A stretch of DNA of 64,000 nucleotides from an uncultured bacterium (GCA_905214105.1 CAJMKK010000001.1:310001-374000), one strand, 5' to 3'. Counted from the stretch's first letter, positions 9,184 to 18,346 are shown. Notes: generated by a model from the sequence alone, not told the origin. Made by a program: numbers and translations.

Positions 9184-10647
9184 ATGGCCTCTAAAGCTCA
9201 AAATGAAGAGATTATCGACCCTAATGGCCTCGATCTCTTTCGTCTGACCATGATGGTTATTACCGCCAGTATTTGTGGCGGCATCTTTTCGCTTGCCGGC
9301 GATATGGCAGCAGGCGGGGCAAATACCGGTGCGGTTATCGTCTCGTGGGGAATTTGCTTTATTGGCGTCTTTGCGCTGATGATGGTGTTCAACGGTTTGT
9401 CTCAGGCCCGTCCCGACCTGACCGGCGGCATCTATGCATACGCTGCGGCCGGTTTTGGCGATTACATTGGATTCAACTCCGCTTGGGGCTACTGGATCAG
9501 CGCATGTCTTTCCAACGTGAGCTTTGCGCTCTTGCTGTTTAGCGCGCTGGGCTATTTCTTCCCCGCGTTTGGCGCGGGTAACAACCTGCTTTCTATCGTC
9601 TGCGCCAGCGTGTTTTTGTGGTTCCTTACCGCCCTTGTGCTTCGTGGCGTTAAGGAGGCTGCGGGCATTAACACAATCGTCACGTTGGCGAAGCTGGTGC
9701 CGTTGGGGCTCTTTGTGCTGAGTATCGTGCTCCTGGGTAAGTTCAACGTCGATATCTTTATGGACAACTTCTGGGGAGAGCCGGCTGGTCCTGGCTTTGG
9801 CGAGCAGGTTGTCTCGACCATGATTGCCCTTGTCTGGGTCTTCACGGGCATCGAGGGCGCTGTCGTTATCTCGGGCCGTGCTAAGTACGTGCGTGACGTC
9901 GGCCGCTCGACGGCGCTCGGATTTGCGGCTGTATTCACGCTGTATCTGATCATCTCGATGCTGTCGCTCGGCATTATGCCGCGCGAGGAGATGGCACAGC
10001 TTGCAACGCCCTCCATGGCGGGAATTCTCGAGTGCGCAATCGGTCCGGTTGGTGCTGCCATCGTAAACCTTGGCGTTATCCTTTCGTTGGTCGGCGCGCT
10101 GCTGGGCTATGTCATCATTGCGTCCGAGACGCCGTTCGAGGCGGCGCGCCAGGGATCCTTCCCTCTGGCGTTTGCCAAGACGAACAAGCACGACGCCCCG
10201 GTGGTAACGGTTCTCGTGAGCTCCGGCATTACGCAGCTCTTCTTGATCGTGTCGTATGTGGCGGCGAGCACCTACCAGTTCTTCTATAGCTGCGCAGTCA
10301 ACACGATTCTGGTTCCGTATGTCTGCTCGGCTGCCTATTACATGGTGATTGGTTGGAAGAAGGAGCATCTGGACGGACCGCATGCGCCAAGCGTCGGCAA
10401 GGCGCGATTCTTCGGCACGCTCGGCTTCATTTACACATTGTTCCTTGTGTGGTCGACGGGCCTCCAGGGCGTCATGATCACGACGATCCTTTTTGCTCCG
10501 GCCATTCCCGTTTATATGCTGGGCGAGCGAGGTCGCGGTAAGCCGGTACTTCCGCACCTGCACGACAAGCTGATCGCAGCGGTGGTCATTGTCGTGGCGG
10601 TCATCTCGCTGTATCTGCACTTTGCCGGCATTGCGCCGATAGTCTAA
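9184..10647 (+). CDS. APC-family basic amino acid/polyamine antiporter
   Basis: A 487-residue membrane protein with about 12-13 hydrophobic segments. The first helix carries the APC substrate-binding pattern (TASICGGIFSLAGDMAAGGANTGAVIVSW), close to ArcD-type arginine:ornithine antiporters. The position directly behind the dimethylarginine hydrolase suggests import of arginine or a methylated arginine against citrulline or ornithine. A GAAGGGGG site precedes the ATG. A good terminator follows. The exact substrate pair is inference from context. Confidence 0.87.
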   Translation: MASKAQNEEIIDPNGLDLFRLTMMVITASICGGIFSLAGDMAAGGANTGAVIVSWGICFIGVFALMMVFNGLSQARPDLTGGIYAYAAAGFGDYIGFNSAWGYWISACLSNVSFALLLFSALGYFFPAFGAGNNLLSIVCASVFLWFLTALVLRGVKEAAGINTIVTLAKLVPLGLFVLSIVLLGKFNVDIFMDNFWGEPAGPGFGEQVVSTMIALVWVFTGIEGAVVISGRAKYVRDVGRSTALGFAAVFTLYLIISMLSLGIMPREEMAQLATPSMAGILECAIGPVGAAIVNLGVILSLVGALLGYVIIASETPFEAARQGSFPLAFAKTNKHDAPVVTVLVSSGITQLFLIVSYVAASTYQFFYSCAVNTILVPYVCSAAYYMVIGWKKEHLDGPHAPSVGKARFFGTLGFIYTLFLVWSTGLQGVMITTILFAPAIPVYMLGERGRGKPVLPHLHDKLIAAVVIVVAVISLYLHFAGIAPIV

Positions 10648-10760
10648 GACTGCGGCAAGCTTCATCGCTTGGTAAGCCGACGGAGGCGTCGCGTGCCGGT
10701 GCCGTTCGGTAATCCATAACTGACGTGGGCCTCTGTAACGTGCCTTTGTGAGCGCCCACC

Positions 10761-10802
10761 AAGCCCGCGCAGGTGACATTTGTTGCCAGCGCGGGCTTTT
10801 GC
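10761..10802 (+). terminator. Terminator after the antiporter gene
   Basis: A 10-bp GC-rich stem (AAGCCCGCGC with GCGCGGGCTT) and loop, followed by TTGCTGTT. It ends the hydrolase-antiporter unit. Confidence 0.8.
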
Positions 10803-10803
10803 T

Positions 10804-10868
10804 GTTGCGGCGAAATAGTTCCTGTTTTTGCTGGTTAAAGCATCAAACAGGAACTATTCCACCGCAAC
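10804..10868. repeat. GTTGCGG palindromic repeat, copy A
   Basis: Two 24-base arms (10804-10827 and 10845-10868) pair with 22 of 24 positions, starting GTTGCGGCG and ending CACCGCAAC, around a 17-base loop. A second copy with the same outer 15 bases lies at 20562-20628. The inner bases differ between copies but stay paired within each copy. Noncoding. The rest of the 10.65-11.11 kb gap holds a terminator upstream of the repeat, a GGGGACGGAGGAA 13-mer shared with 7316-7328, and nothing else I can identify. Confidence 0.8.
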
Positions 10869-11110
10869 TTGTTTTGATTCGCTGGGGGACGGAGGAAGCG
10901 GCGATCCGGAATCCACCTGCACAGTCGCTCCGCATCCCGTCCGTTGGCGCAAGTGGTGCCAAATGTAATCTGCCCCCCCCTTGCACGCTTGTCCTCCTTG
11001 CAGCAATCTGTTGGTTGAACGTCGTTATGTGCTTGCAGTTTCTGGGCAAGCCGTCTCGCAGCAAAGTAGACTAGATGGCCATTTCAAAAAGCCTACTCAG
11101 AGGAGGAACC

Positions 11111-11431
11111 ATGCTTGAGGGTACGTATGTGGTTTCGGCCCAGACGCCGGTGGGGAGTAGACGCGGCGAGGTGACGTTTTCACATGGGGTGAACGGCGCG
11201 CTCAGGGCAGTACTAAACGTCAGGGGTCTCAATATCGCTCTCTCGAGTGCCCGTGCTGAGGGCGATTTCTTTGAGCTCTTGGGTACTATCTCCCACGTCT
11301 TGATGGGCAAGGCGCCCTTTACATGCACGGGGTCGGTCGAGGGTGATCGACTCACTGCTACCGCGCGGTCGGGTTCCGTTTCGATCTCGCTGAGCGGTAT
11401 GCGTAAAGAGCCTTCGGGGCGCACCGCATAA
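11111..11431 (+). CDS. Small conserved-looking protein of unknown function
   Basis: A 106-residue protein starting MLEGTYVVSAQTPVGSRRGEVTF. AGAGGAGGAACC gives a clear ribosome binding site for the ATG at 11111; an upstream ATG lacks one. The sequence alternates short strands (GEVTFSHGVNGALRAVLNVRG, FTCTGSVEGDRLTATARSGSVSISLSG), which suggests a small all-beta fold. No signal peptide, no transmembrane segment. It stands alone upstream of the iron transporter gene. I do not recognise the family. Confidence 0.65.
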   Translation: MLEGTYVVSAQTPVGSRRGEVTFSHGVNGALRAVLNVRGLNIALSSARAEGDFFELLGTISHVLMGKAPFTCTGSVEGDRLTATARSGSVSISLSGMRKEPSGRTA

Positions 11432-11504
11432 AGTTTGCGCAGGTAAACATCGGTATTTGACTTTATAAAATAGTTCAGAGCGCTATCATTTGTCGTTACG
11501 AGTT

Positions 11505-11529
11505 GGTTAACCCCGGTAAACGGTTAACC
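11505..11529. promoter_or_regulatory. Tandem GGTTAACC boxes upstream of feoB
   Basis: Two identical palindromic octamers GGTTAACC (11505-11512 and 11522-11529), 17 bases apart, lie 24 bases upstream of the FeoAB start. The position suits an operator. DtxR/IdeR-type iron regulators bind TTAGGTTAG-like dyads, which is only a partial match. Confidence 0.45.
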
Positions 11530-11552
11530 GCGTCTAACGAAAGGATGAGCGC

Positions 11553-13913
11553 GTGAAGCTCGATACACTCGAGATTGGAAAGGACGCCGTTGTCGCATCG
11601 GTGACATCCGACGACCAGGCGCTCCGTCAGCATATTTTGGACATGGGCCTAACGCCGGGCACCGAAGTCACCATGATGAAGTACGCCCCCATGGGCGACC
11701 CGCTCGAGATTCGCCTGCGTGGCTACGAGTTGACGCTGCGCAAGGACGATGCCGCTCGCATCGAGCTCGTGGGTATTCACGACACCGATACAGGTCCGCG
11801 CGCTAACGCCGCAATCGGCACGACGGAGCATCCGGCCCTGGGCGAGGGGACGTATTCGCCCCGTGCGGCAAAAACGGCCGTGCCCGAGGGCGCACCGCTG
11901 CACTTTGCCCTCGCTGGCAACCAAAACTGCGGCAAGACCACGTTATTCAACCAGCTGACGGGCTCCAACCAGCACGTCGGTAACTTTCCCGGCGTGACTG
12001 TCGACCGCAAAGATGGCACCATCCGTAACCATCCCGAGGCGAGCGTTACCGACCTGCCTGGCATTTACTCCCTGTCGCCGTACACAGGCGAAGAGGTCGT
12101 GAGCCGTCAGTTCATCCTCGACGAGCGCCCGGATGCCATCATCGACATCATTGACGCCACCAACATTGAGCGTAACCTGTACCTGACACTGCAGCTCATG
12201 GAGCTTGACCGTCCCATGGTCATCGCGCTCAACATGATGGACGAGGTGACCGCCAACGGCGGCGCCGTAGACGTCAACTTGCTCGAGAGCCTGATGGGCG
12301 TGCCTGTTGTCCCCATTAGCGCTGCCCGCAACGAGGGCATCGGCGAGCTGGTGGACCACGCCCTGCACGTGGCACGGTTCCGCGAGCGTCCTGGTCGCCT
12401 GGACTTTTGCGCGCCCGACGGTCCGGACGGCGGTGCGCTGCATCGCTGCATCCACGGTATTGCTAACCTGATCGAGGACCATGCCGTGACGGCGCACATC
12501 CCGGTGCGCTTTGCGGCGACTAAGCTGGTCGAGGGCGATGAGCTGGTAACCGAGGCGCTTCACCTGGATCGCAATGAGCTCGACGCTATCGAGCACATCA
12601 TTACCCAGATGGAGGGCGAGGCCGGCACCGACCGCCTATCTGCGTTGGCCGATATGCGTTTTAGCTTTATCGGCGACGTGTGCGGGCGTTGCGTCGTCAA
12701 GCCGCACGAAAGCCGCGAGCACGTGCGCTCCGTCAAGATTGACCGCATCCTGACAGGTCGTTACACAGCCATTCCGGCGTTTCTGGTGATCATGGGCCTC
12801 GTCTTTTGGCTGACGTTTGGCGTGATCGGCGCGGCGTTGCAGGGACTCATGGAGGACGGTATCGCTGCCATCATCGCCTCGGCCGATGCGGGCCTCAAGG
12901 CGTTCGGAACCAACGACGTGGTGCGCTCGCTGGCTGTCGACGGCGTGCTTACGGGCGTGGGTAGCGTGCTGACCTTCCTGCCGATTATCGTCGTGCTCTT
13001 CTTGTTCCTCTCCATTCTGGAAGACTCCGGATACATGGCACGCGTGGCCTTTGTCATGGATAAGGTGCTGCGTCGCTTTGGCCTGTCGGGCCGCAGCTTT
13101 GTGCCCATGCTCGTCGGTTTTGGCTGCACCGTGCCGGCTATCATGTCGACCCGTACGCTCCCATCCGAGCACGACCGCAAGATGACGGTCATGCTCACAC
13201 CGTTCATGAGCTGCTCGGCCAAGCTGCCGGTTTACGGCTTGCTGTGCGGGGCGTTTTTCCCACAGGCGACGGTTCCCGCCATGGTCTCGCTCTATCTGAT
13301 TGGTATTGCGGTTGGTTGCATTGCGGCTCTGGTGCTCAACCGTACGGCATTTAAGGGCGACCCGGTGCCGTTTATCATGGAGCTCCCCAATTACCGCCTG
13401 CCGAGCGTCAAGACGACGGTGATGCTGGCATGGGATAAGGCCAAGGACTTTATTACCAAGGCCTTTACCATTATCTTTGCCGCTACGGTGGTCATCTGGT
13501 TCCTGCAGACGTTCGATATCCGCTTTAACGTGGTCGCCGACCAGTCGCAAAGCCTGCTTGCCGGTCTAGGTAGCATCATCGCACCGGTGTTGGCCCCGCT
13601 CGGTTTTGGCGACTGGCGCGCCTCGACGGCACTCGTCACGGGACTTATTGCCAAGGAGAGCGTCATCTCGACGCTCACGGTGCTTTTGGGCGCAACCTCT
13701 CCCGCGGCACTGTCAGCCATGTTTTCGCCGTTTACCGCCTACGTGTTCTTGGTCTTTACGCTGCTGTACCCGCCTTGCGTGGCGTCCATCGGCGCCGTCA
13801 AGAGCGAGTTGGGCGCGCGCTATGCCGTGGCCGTATTCGCGTTTCAGGTGACGGTCGCCTGGATCGTGGCGTTTGTCGTGCATTCGGCGGGCATATTGCT
13901 GGGGTTGGCTTAG
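11553..13913 (+). CDS. feoB: FeoA-FeoB fusion, ferrous iron transporter
   Basis: Membrane GTPase that imports Fe2+. Residues 1-75 form a FeoA-type SH3-like domain (DMGLTPGTEVTMMKYAPMGDPLEIRLRGYELTLRKDDA). A linker leads to the FeoB G domain with G1 GNQNCGKTT (122-130), G3 DLPG and G4 NMMD, and then a C-terminal transmembrane region with two Gate motifs (FVPMLVGFGCTVPAIMSTRTL; FMSCSAKLPVYGL). G1 has Gln where GNPNCGKT is usual. The length of 786 fits FeoA plus FeoB. The start is GTG after AAAGGATGAG. No separate feoA or feoC is adjacent. Confidence 0.95.
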   Translation: MKLDTLEIGKDAVVASVTSDDQALRQHILDMGLTPGTEVTMMKYAPMGDPLEIRLRGYELTLRKDDAARIELVGIHDTDTGPRANAAIGTTEHPALGEGTYSPRAAKTAVPEGAPLHFALAGNQNCGKTTLFNQLTGSNQHVGNFPGVTVDRKDGTIRNHPEASVTDLPGIYSLSPYTGEEVVSRQFILDERPDAIIDIIDATNIERNLYLTLQLMELDRPMVIALNMMDEVTANGGAVDVNLLESLMGVPVVPISAARNEGIGELVDHALHVARFRERPGRLDFCAPDGPDGGALHRCIHGIANLIEDHAVTAHIPVRFAATKLVEGDELVTEALHLDRNELDAIEHIITQMEGEAGTDRLSALADMRFSFIGDVCGRCVVKPHESREHVRSVKIDRILTGRYTAIPAFLVIMGLVFWLTFGVIGAALQGLMEDGIAAIIASADAGLKAFGTNDVVRSLAVDGVLTGVGSVLTFLPIIVVLFLFLSILEDSGYMARVAFVMDKVLRRFGLSGRSFVPMLVGFGCTVPAIMSTRTLPSEHDRKMTVMLTPFMSCSAKLPVYGLLCGAFFPQATVPAMVSLYLIGIAVGCIAALVLNRTAFKGDPVPFIMELPNYRLPSVKTTVMLAWDKAKDFITKAFTIIFAATVVIWFLQTFDIRFNVVADQSQSLLAGLGSIIAPVLAPLGFGDWRASTALVTGLIAKESVISTLTVLLGATSPAALSAMFSPFTAYVFLVFTLLYPPCVASIGAVKSELGARYAVAVFAFQVTVAWIVAFVVHSAGILLGLA

Positions 13914-14227
13914 GGGCGCGTTGATGCTCCGCGCTTTTGGGCGAGCAACAATTCAATAAATATGAGCCAAAATACCGGTAATTGTCGGCCTGCGGGGACT
14001 GTCCTACGCTGCAGGTTGCCGTTCGCTGCCTATTTGCTGCCGTTTACGGATTCGTAAATACTTGCAATCGTCGGTCGATTTAACCGCATTACGCGATGCC
14101 GATGCGCATTTTGTGTGCCCCTTTCTACAATCACTTTGTGTCTATTGCCGAACATGTCTTCCGTTTCGCCTGTGTGGGGACGTGGGGTGCAATAGTCGTT
14201 TGTAGAGGCTCATTGAGGAGGGAATTG
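13914..14227. other. Intergenic region before the PTS gene
   Basis: No gene seen in these 314 bases. It holds a perfect TTTACG-GATT-CGTAAA dyad (14043-14058), which is a possible operator, and a small GC-rich inverted repeat around 13989-14013 (CCTGC...GCAGG). No convincing terminator for feoB or promoter for the next gene was found. Confidence 0.4.
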
Positions 14228-15892
14228 ATGAAAGAAAAATTCCAATCGTTCGGAAAGGCAATGCTCGTTCCGATTACGCTCATTGCCATTTCCGGTCTCT
14301 TTTTGGGTATCGGTAGCGTTTTTACGACCGAACTGACCCTTGTGTCCCTTGGCGTTAATTGGGACTGGTATGCCGCTTCGCCGCTCTTTACGTTCTTCTC
14401 GGTATTTAAGGGTCTCGGCGAGGTAATCATTGGAAACCTCGGTGTTTTGTTTGCCGTCGGCTGCGCCTTCTCCTTGTCTCGCAAAGAGAAGGGCTGGGCT
14501 GCCTTTTCTGCCCTTGTCTGCTATCTCACCATGCTCAAGACGGTTGAGATTCTGCTTGGAGCAGCTGGCTTGGCTGCCGACAATACAACGGTGGAAGCTC
14601 TTCAGAAGGTCGGCCTTACGTCCATTCAGGCGAGTGAGCAGTCCGCACTCTACACTACCTCGCTCGGCTTTTTTGGCTACAGCTCTGGTGTCTTTGGCGG
14701 CATTATCGTGGGCTGCCTGGTCGCCTGGATCACCGGCCGTTTTTACAAGACCAAGCTTCCAACGGCGCTGGCGTTTTTTGCGGGCAGTCGAACGGTTCCC
14801 ATTGTATCGCTGGTCGCCGGTGGCGTCCTGGGCGGCATCATGTACTTCGTTTGGCCCGTCATCGGTGGATGCTTCTCGGGTATTGCGACGTTCGTGAAAG
14901 GCTCCGGTCTGGTCGGTACGTTTGTCTATCGCTGGGTGCTCGAGAGCCTTGTGCCGTTTGGCTTGCATCCGCTGCTCGAGACGCCCATGTATTGGACTGA
15001 GCTTGGCGGCTCCATGGTCGTCGACGGAACGCGCGTGGTGGGCAATAGCGCTATTCAGCTTGCACAGCTCGCTTCTCCCAGTAGCGACAAGCTCTTGGTT
15101 AGGGCCTTCATGGCTGGCTATGGCATTAACGATTACGCGTTGTTCCCGGGCATCGCCCTTGCTATGTGGTCTTGTGCCAAGCCCCAGAACCGCAAGAAGG
15201 TTGCTGGTCTTTTAATCCCCACAGTGATTTCGACTGTTTTCTTTGGCGTTACGGAGCCTATTCTCTTTACGTTCCTGTTTGCCGCCCCCTGGCTCTACTT
15301 TGGCGTTTACGCTCCGCTTTCCGGACTGGGTGAAGTTCTCTCGGAGGCAATGGGCGTTTCGGTGTACCAGGGAAATATCAAGGACCTGATCCCATTCTTA
15401 TTCCGCCCCGAGAAGCTTAATCTGCTTCCGTACCTTATTCTGCTCCCCGCCTTTTTCCTGGCAGCTTTCTTCCTCTTCCGGTTCTTTATTACTAAGTTCG
15501 ATATCAAGACGCCCGGTCGAGACGATGGTGACGATATTGAGTTGATCAACAGCAGAGCCGAGTTCGAGGCAAAGGCCGCTGAGGCAAAGGGCGAGTCTGA
15601 TAGCACTCCCGAGAAGGCAGTCCAGGGCCGTGCGACCAAGGACAGCGCGCTTGCTGTTGGCATTGTCGAAGCGCTTGGTGGAGCCGACAACATTGATGAT
15701 CTTGACAACTGCATCTCACGTCTTCGCGTGATTGTCAAGGATGGTTCTAAGGTTGCAGACGACGAGGTGTTCACCAAGAATCTTGAAGCTATGGGCGTTA
15801 TCCGCCTGAGCGACAAGGCAATCCAGGTCATTTACGGTCCTCGTGTCGGCGAAGTCGCTTCTGAGGTGCACGAAGTTCTCGGTGACGAGTAA
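14228..15892 (+). CDS. PTS EIICB, alpha-glucoside/maltose type
   Basis: A 554-residue permease that takes up and phosphorylates a sugar. The EIIC domain (about 1-420) has around ten hydrophobic segments and the motifs GLHPLLETPMYW and GVTEPILFTFLFAAP of the glucose/maltose group. After a polar linker, EIIB lies at about 470-554 with the phosphorylated cysteine in DDLDNCISRLRV. There is no EIIA domain, so an EIIA in trans is needed (a candidate is at 5.4 kb). GAGGAGGGAATTG sets the ATG at 14228. The GH4 glucosidase and RpiR regulator next door point to an alpha-glucoside such as maltose. Codon use is more AT-rich than in neighbouring regions. Confidence 0.9.
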   Translation: MKEKFQSFGKAMLVPITLIAISGLFLGIGSVFTTELTLVSLGVNWDWYAASPLFTFFSVFKGLGEVIIGNLGVLFAVGCAFSLSRKEKGWAAFSALVCYLTMLKTVEILLGAAGLAADNTTVEALQKVGLTSIQASEQSALYTTSLGFFGYSSGVFGGIIVGCLVAWITGRFYKTKLPTALAFFAGSRTVPIVSLVAGGVLGGIMYFVWPVIGGCFSGIATFVKGSGLVGTFVYRWVLESLVPFGLHPLLETPMYWTELGGSMVVDGTRVVGNSAIQLAQLASPSSDKLLVRAFMAGYGINDYALFPGIALAMWSCAKPQNRKKVAGLLIPTVISTVFFGVTEPILFTFLFAAPWLYFGVYAPLSGLGEVLSEAMGVSVYQGNIKDLIPFLFRPEKLNLLPYLILLPAFFLAAFFLFRFFITKFDIKTPGRDDGDDIELINSRAEFEAKAAEAKGESDSTPEKAVQGRATKDSALAVGIVEALGGADNIDDLDNCISRLRVIVKDGSKVADDEVFTKNLEAMGVIRLSDKAIQVIYGPRVGEVASEVHEVLGDE

Positions 15893-15931
15893 AACGCGCA
15901 AGTGGCTTTCAATTGCATAGCGCAATTCTAG

Positions 15932-15978
15932 GGCTTGGCTTCCTATCGCATGATTTAGGGAGCCAAGCCTTCTTGTTT
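15932..15978. terminator. Hairpin between convergent PTS and RpiR genes
   Basis: A stem of about 11 bp (GGCTTGGCTTCC region against GGGAGCCAAGCC), followed on the plus strand by TTCTTGTTTT. It overlaps the stop codon of the RpiR gene and probably terminates the PTS transcript. Confidence 0.75.
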
Positions 15979-16707
15979 TAGATTGTCAAGGCAGATACTC
16001 AATAGTTCTTCGAATGCGAGAATACAACTTCCGGTAAAGCAGTTAGGCTTAACGTTCTTAAGATCCATTGGGTGATCGTCATGTATCGTAAAGATCGCGT
16101 CTGCCGTCTTGGCGAGCTCGCTGTCTTCGTTGCCGGTAAACGCGAGGGTCGTAATGCCCGCGTCGTGGCATGCCCTTGCGGTTTCCAGGATGGCTTCTGT
16201 CTGGCCCGATTTGGATATGAGCATCATGCAGCTGAGCGTATTTCGGTTGGATTCGACAAACTGATCGGTTTCTAGGAAGTCCTGTATGACGGCCAAAAAG
16301 CCAAGTCCAACGAGCTTGGTCGCCATGTACTGCGCAACGATGCGCGAGAAGCCCTCTCCGTTTACTCCGATCATTCTGTTGCGATGCAGTGCGGCGATGA
16401 ATACGTCTACATCTCCGGTGTGGCATACGAAGTGGACGCTACTGTCTTTGAGTGATTGATTCATTTCGCGGGAGACATGCTGAAGGTGCTTGAGATCGTA
16501 CATCATTTCGCGGTAGCCACGGTAGCCGAGCTTTTTCGAAAGCCTGATGACTGTCGTCATGCTGGTAAAGCATGCCATGGCGACGGGTTTTATGCCAATA
16601 TCATCGAGGGTGTCGATATTGTTGAGCAGGTATTCGAGTACGCTTTGCTCGGTTTCGGATAGCTTTGCGGCTGAGTAGAGCTTGGAAATCTGCTTTTTAT
16701 CAACCAT
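15955..16707 (-). CDS. RpiR-family (MurR/RpiR) regulator with SIS domain
   Basis: A 250-residue sugar-phosphate-responsive transcription factor. The N-terminal RpiR helix-turn-helix spans about residues 1-78 (KLSETEQSVLEYLLNNIDTL... FTSMTTVIRLSKKLGYRGYREMMYDLK). The SIS domain follows (about 95-240, with MLISKSGQTEAILETARACHDAGITTLAFTGN as the sugar-phosphate loop). The ATG at 16707 has a GGGAG site. It lies between the PTS gene and the divergent GH4 gene and is the likely controller of both; an operator-like GGATA-N3-TATCC dyad lies upstream of GH4. Confidence 0.9.
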   Translation of the reverse strand: MVDKKQISKLYSAAKLSETEQSVLEYLLNNIDTLDDIGIKPVAMACFTSMTTVIRLSKKLGYRGYREMMYDLKHLQHVSREMNQSLKDSSVHFVCHTGDVDVFIAALHRNRMIGVNGEGFSRIVAQYMATKLVGLGFLAVIQDFLETDQFVESNRNTLSCMMLISKSGQTEAILETARACHDAGITTLAFTGNEDSELAKTADAIFTIHDDHPMDLKNVKPNCFTGSCILAFEELLSICLDNLKQEGLAP

Positions 16708-16735
16708 CGGTGCTCCCTTCCCGCCGGACGTGTGT

Positions 16736-16832
16736 GGCCGCTTCCGTTGCGTAAATAATAACTCCTTGGGGAATTCCTTTCCCGCCTTGCAGCCGGGGCG
16801 GGAAGCGGCCCTCCATGCTGGATACAATATCC
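16736..16832. promoter_or_regulatory. Divergent control region of RpiR and GH4 genes
   Basis: An inverted repeat GGCCGCTTCC (16736-16745) and GGAAGCGGCC (16801-16810) brackets an AT-rich stretch, and a GGATA-CAA-TATCC dyad lies at 16820-16832. These are candidate regulator sites in the intergenic region between the divergent genes. No promoter hexamers could be fixed with confidence. Confidence 0.5.
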
Positions 16833-16882
16833 ATACACAGGCGAACCATGCAATATTGAATGTGCTAATTGGGGGTTTCGAT

Positions 16883-18256
16883 ATGAAACTTACGGTCATA
16901 GGCGGCGGTGGCGTCCGCTCCATGTTTTTGGCAAAGAGCATAGCCCAGCAGGCGTCATCGCTTGGAATCGATGAACTTGTGTTTATGGACAATGATCCCG
17001 AGAAGCTGCGCATCTACGGTGGCCTTGCCGCCCATGTCTCGGGCATGCTTTGCCCCACGCTTAATTTTTCACTGACGGGCGATGCAGTCGAGGCCGTTAA
17101 GGACGCCGATTACGTGATCACGACGATTCGCGTCGGTGGGGACCATATGCGCGTTCGCGATGAGCGCATTGCTCTCTCACATGGAGTTCTTGGCCAAGAG
17201 ACGACTGGCGCAGCCGGCGTGTCTTTTGCCATGCGCTCCGTCCCTGCGCTTGCTTCGTATTGCGAGTTAATCAAGAAGTACGCAAAGCCGGGCGTCAAGG
17301 TGTTTAACTTTACTAATCCCGCTGGCGTCGTATCTCAGGCCTTACGCGATATGGGCTACGATTTTACTTATGGCATTTGCGATGCCCCCTCGGGCATGTT
17401 GCATCAGTTTGCCGAGTATAAAGGCGTTGATCCCGCATCGGTTCAGGGCGAGTGCTATGGACTCAACCACCTCTCGTTCTTCCGCAATGTGACGGTTGAC
17501 GGCGAGGACATCATGCCCGACTTGATCCACGACGACGGGGCATATGCTCATACGGATCTTAGGTTCTTCGAGAAGGATCTCGTTCTAAATCGCGGATGCG
17601 TGCCAAATGAGTACCTATACTATTTCTACTATCGCGAGCGCGCCGTTGCCAACGTTCTCTCTTCGCCCCAGACGCGCGGCGAACTAATCGAAGAAATTAA
17701 TCGAGAAATGACGAGCGAGCTTGCATCTATCGATATTGAGAACGACTTCGAAAAGGGCCTCGCGTGCTTTGAGAAGTGGTACGGAATGCGCGAAAACAAC
17801 TACATGGCGGCCGAGACAGGTATTCACCGCGACAAGCCGTGGACGTTTGACGTGTACGGCAAAGATGCTGGCGGATACGCAGGTGTTGCGCTCCGTTTCA
17901 TGGATATTGCTCGCTCTGGCAAGACGCAGCAGATGATCCTGTGCACCCCCAACAATGGCGCCATCCCCGGCCTTCTCGATACAGATGTCATCGAGTCAAC
18001 GTGCGATATCTCCACCGATGGCTGTGTACCGCATCGCGTCGAAGCCGATTCTGTGCCCGCGGGAAACCTCGAATTGATTCGTCGCGTCAAGTACTACGAG
18101 CGCACCGTGGCGCGTGGCATCGTTAACCGATCGAAGCGCGACATTGTCGAGAGCCTCGCGATGCACCCGCTCGTTAATTCGTACTCCTTGGCGAAAGACA
18201 TCGCCGCGCAGTACTTTGAGCTTAACCGCGACTACATCGACGGCTGGACAGACTAG
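16883..18256 (+). CDS. GH4 6-phospho-alpha-glucosidase
   Basis: NAD- and metal-dependent glycosidase of family GH4, 457 residues, that splits the phosphorylated disaccharide delivered by the PTS. The N-terminal Rossmann motif is VIGGGGVRS. The metal-binding cysteine is in GICDAPSGM; a CD.P motif is typical of 6-phospho-alpha-glucosidases (GlvA type), whereas CN.P marks the beta type. The metal-binding histidine is in GLNHLSFF. The start at 16883 follows GGGGGT. The sugar specificity is inference from that motif and the neighbouring MalX-like EIICB. Confidence 0.9.
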   Translation: MKLTVIGGGGVRSMFLAKSIAQQASSLGIDELVFMDNDPEKLRIYGGLAAHVSGMLCPTLNFSLTGDAVEAVKDADYVITTIRVGGDHMRVRDERIALSHGVLGQETTGAAGVSFAMRSVPALASYCELIKKYAKPGVKVFNFTNPAGVVSQALRDMGYDFTYGICDAPSGMLHQFAEYKGVDPASVQGECYGLNHLSFFRNVTVDGEDIMPDLIHDDGAYAHTDLRFFEKDLVLNRGCVPNEYLYYFYYRERAVANVLSSPQTRGELIEEINREMTSELASIDIENDFEKGLACFEKWYGMRENNYMAAETGIHRDKPWTFDVYGKDAGGYAGVALRFMDIARSGKTQQMILCTPNNGAIPGLLDTDVIESTCDISTDGCVPHRVEADSVPAGNLELIRRVKYYERTVARGIVNRSKRDIVESLAMHPLVNSYSLAKDIAAQYFELNRDYIDGWTD

Positions 18257-18346
18257 TCTGGACGTTAAAACTAGAAATCATGGATGGGCGGACCGGCGTT
18301 TATATTGGCGCTCGTTCGCCCTGCCTAGTAAGAAAACGGGTATAGA

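Noticed and set aside
16682..16882. N-terminal extension of the GH4 glucosidase
   Set aside because: The open frame upstream covers the divergent control region with its dyads. The Rossmann motif starts at the ATG at 16883, as expected for GH4.
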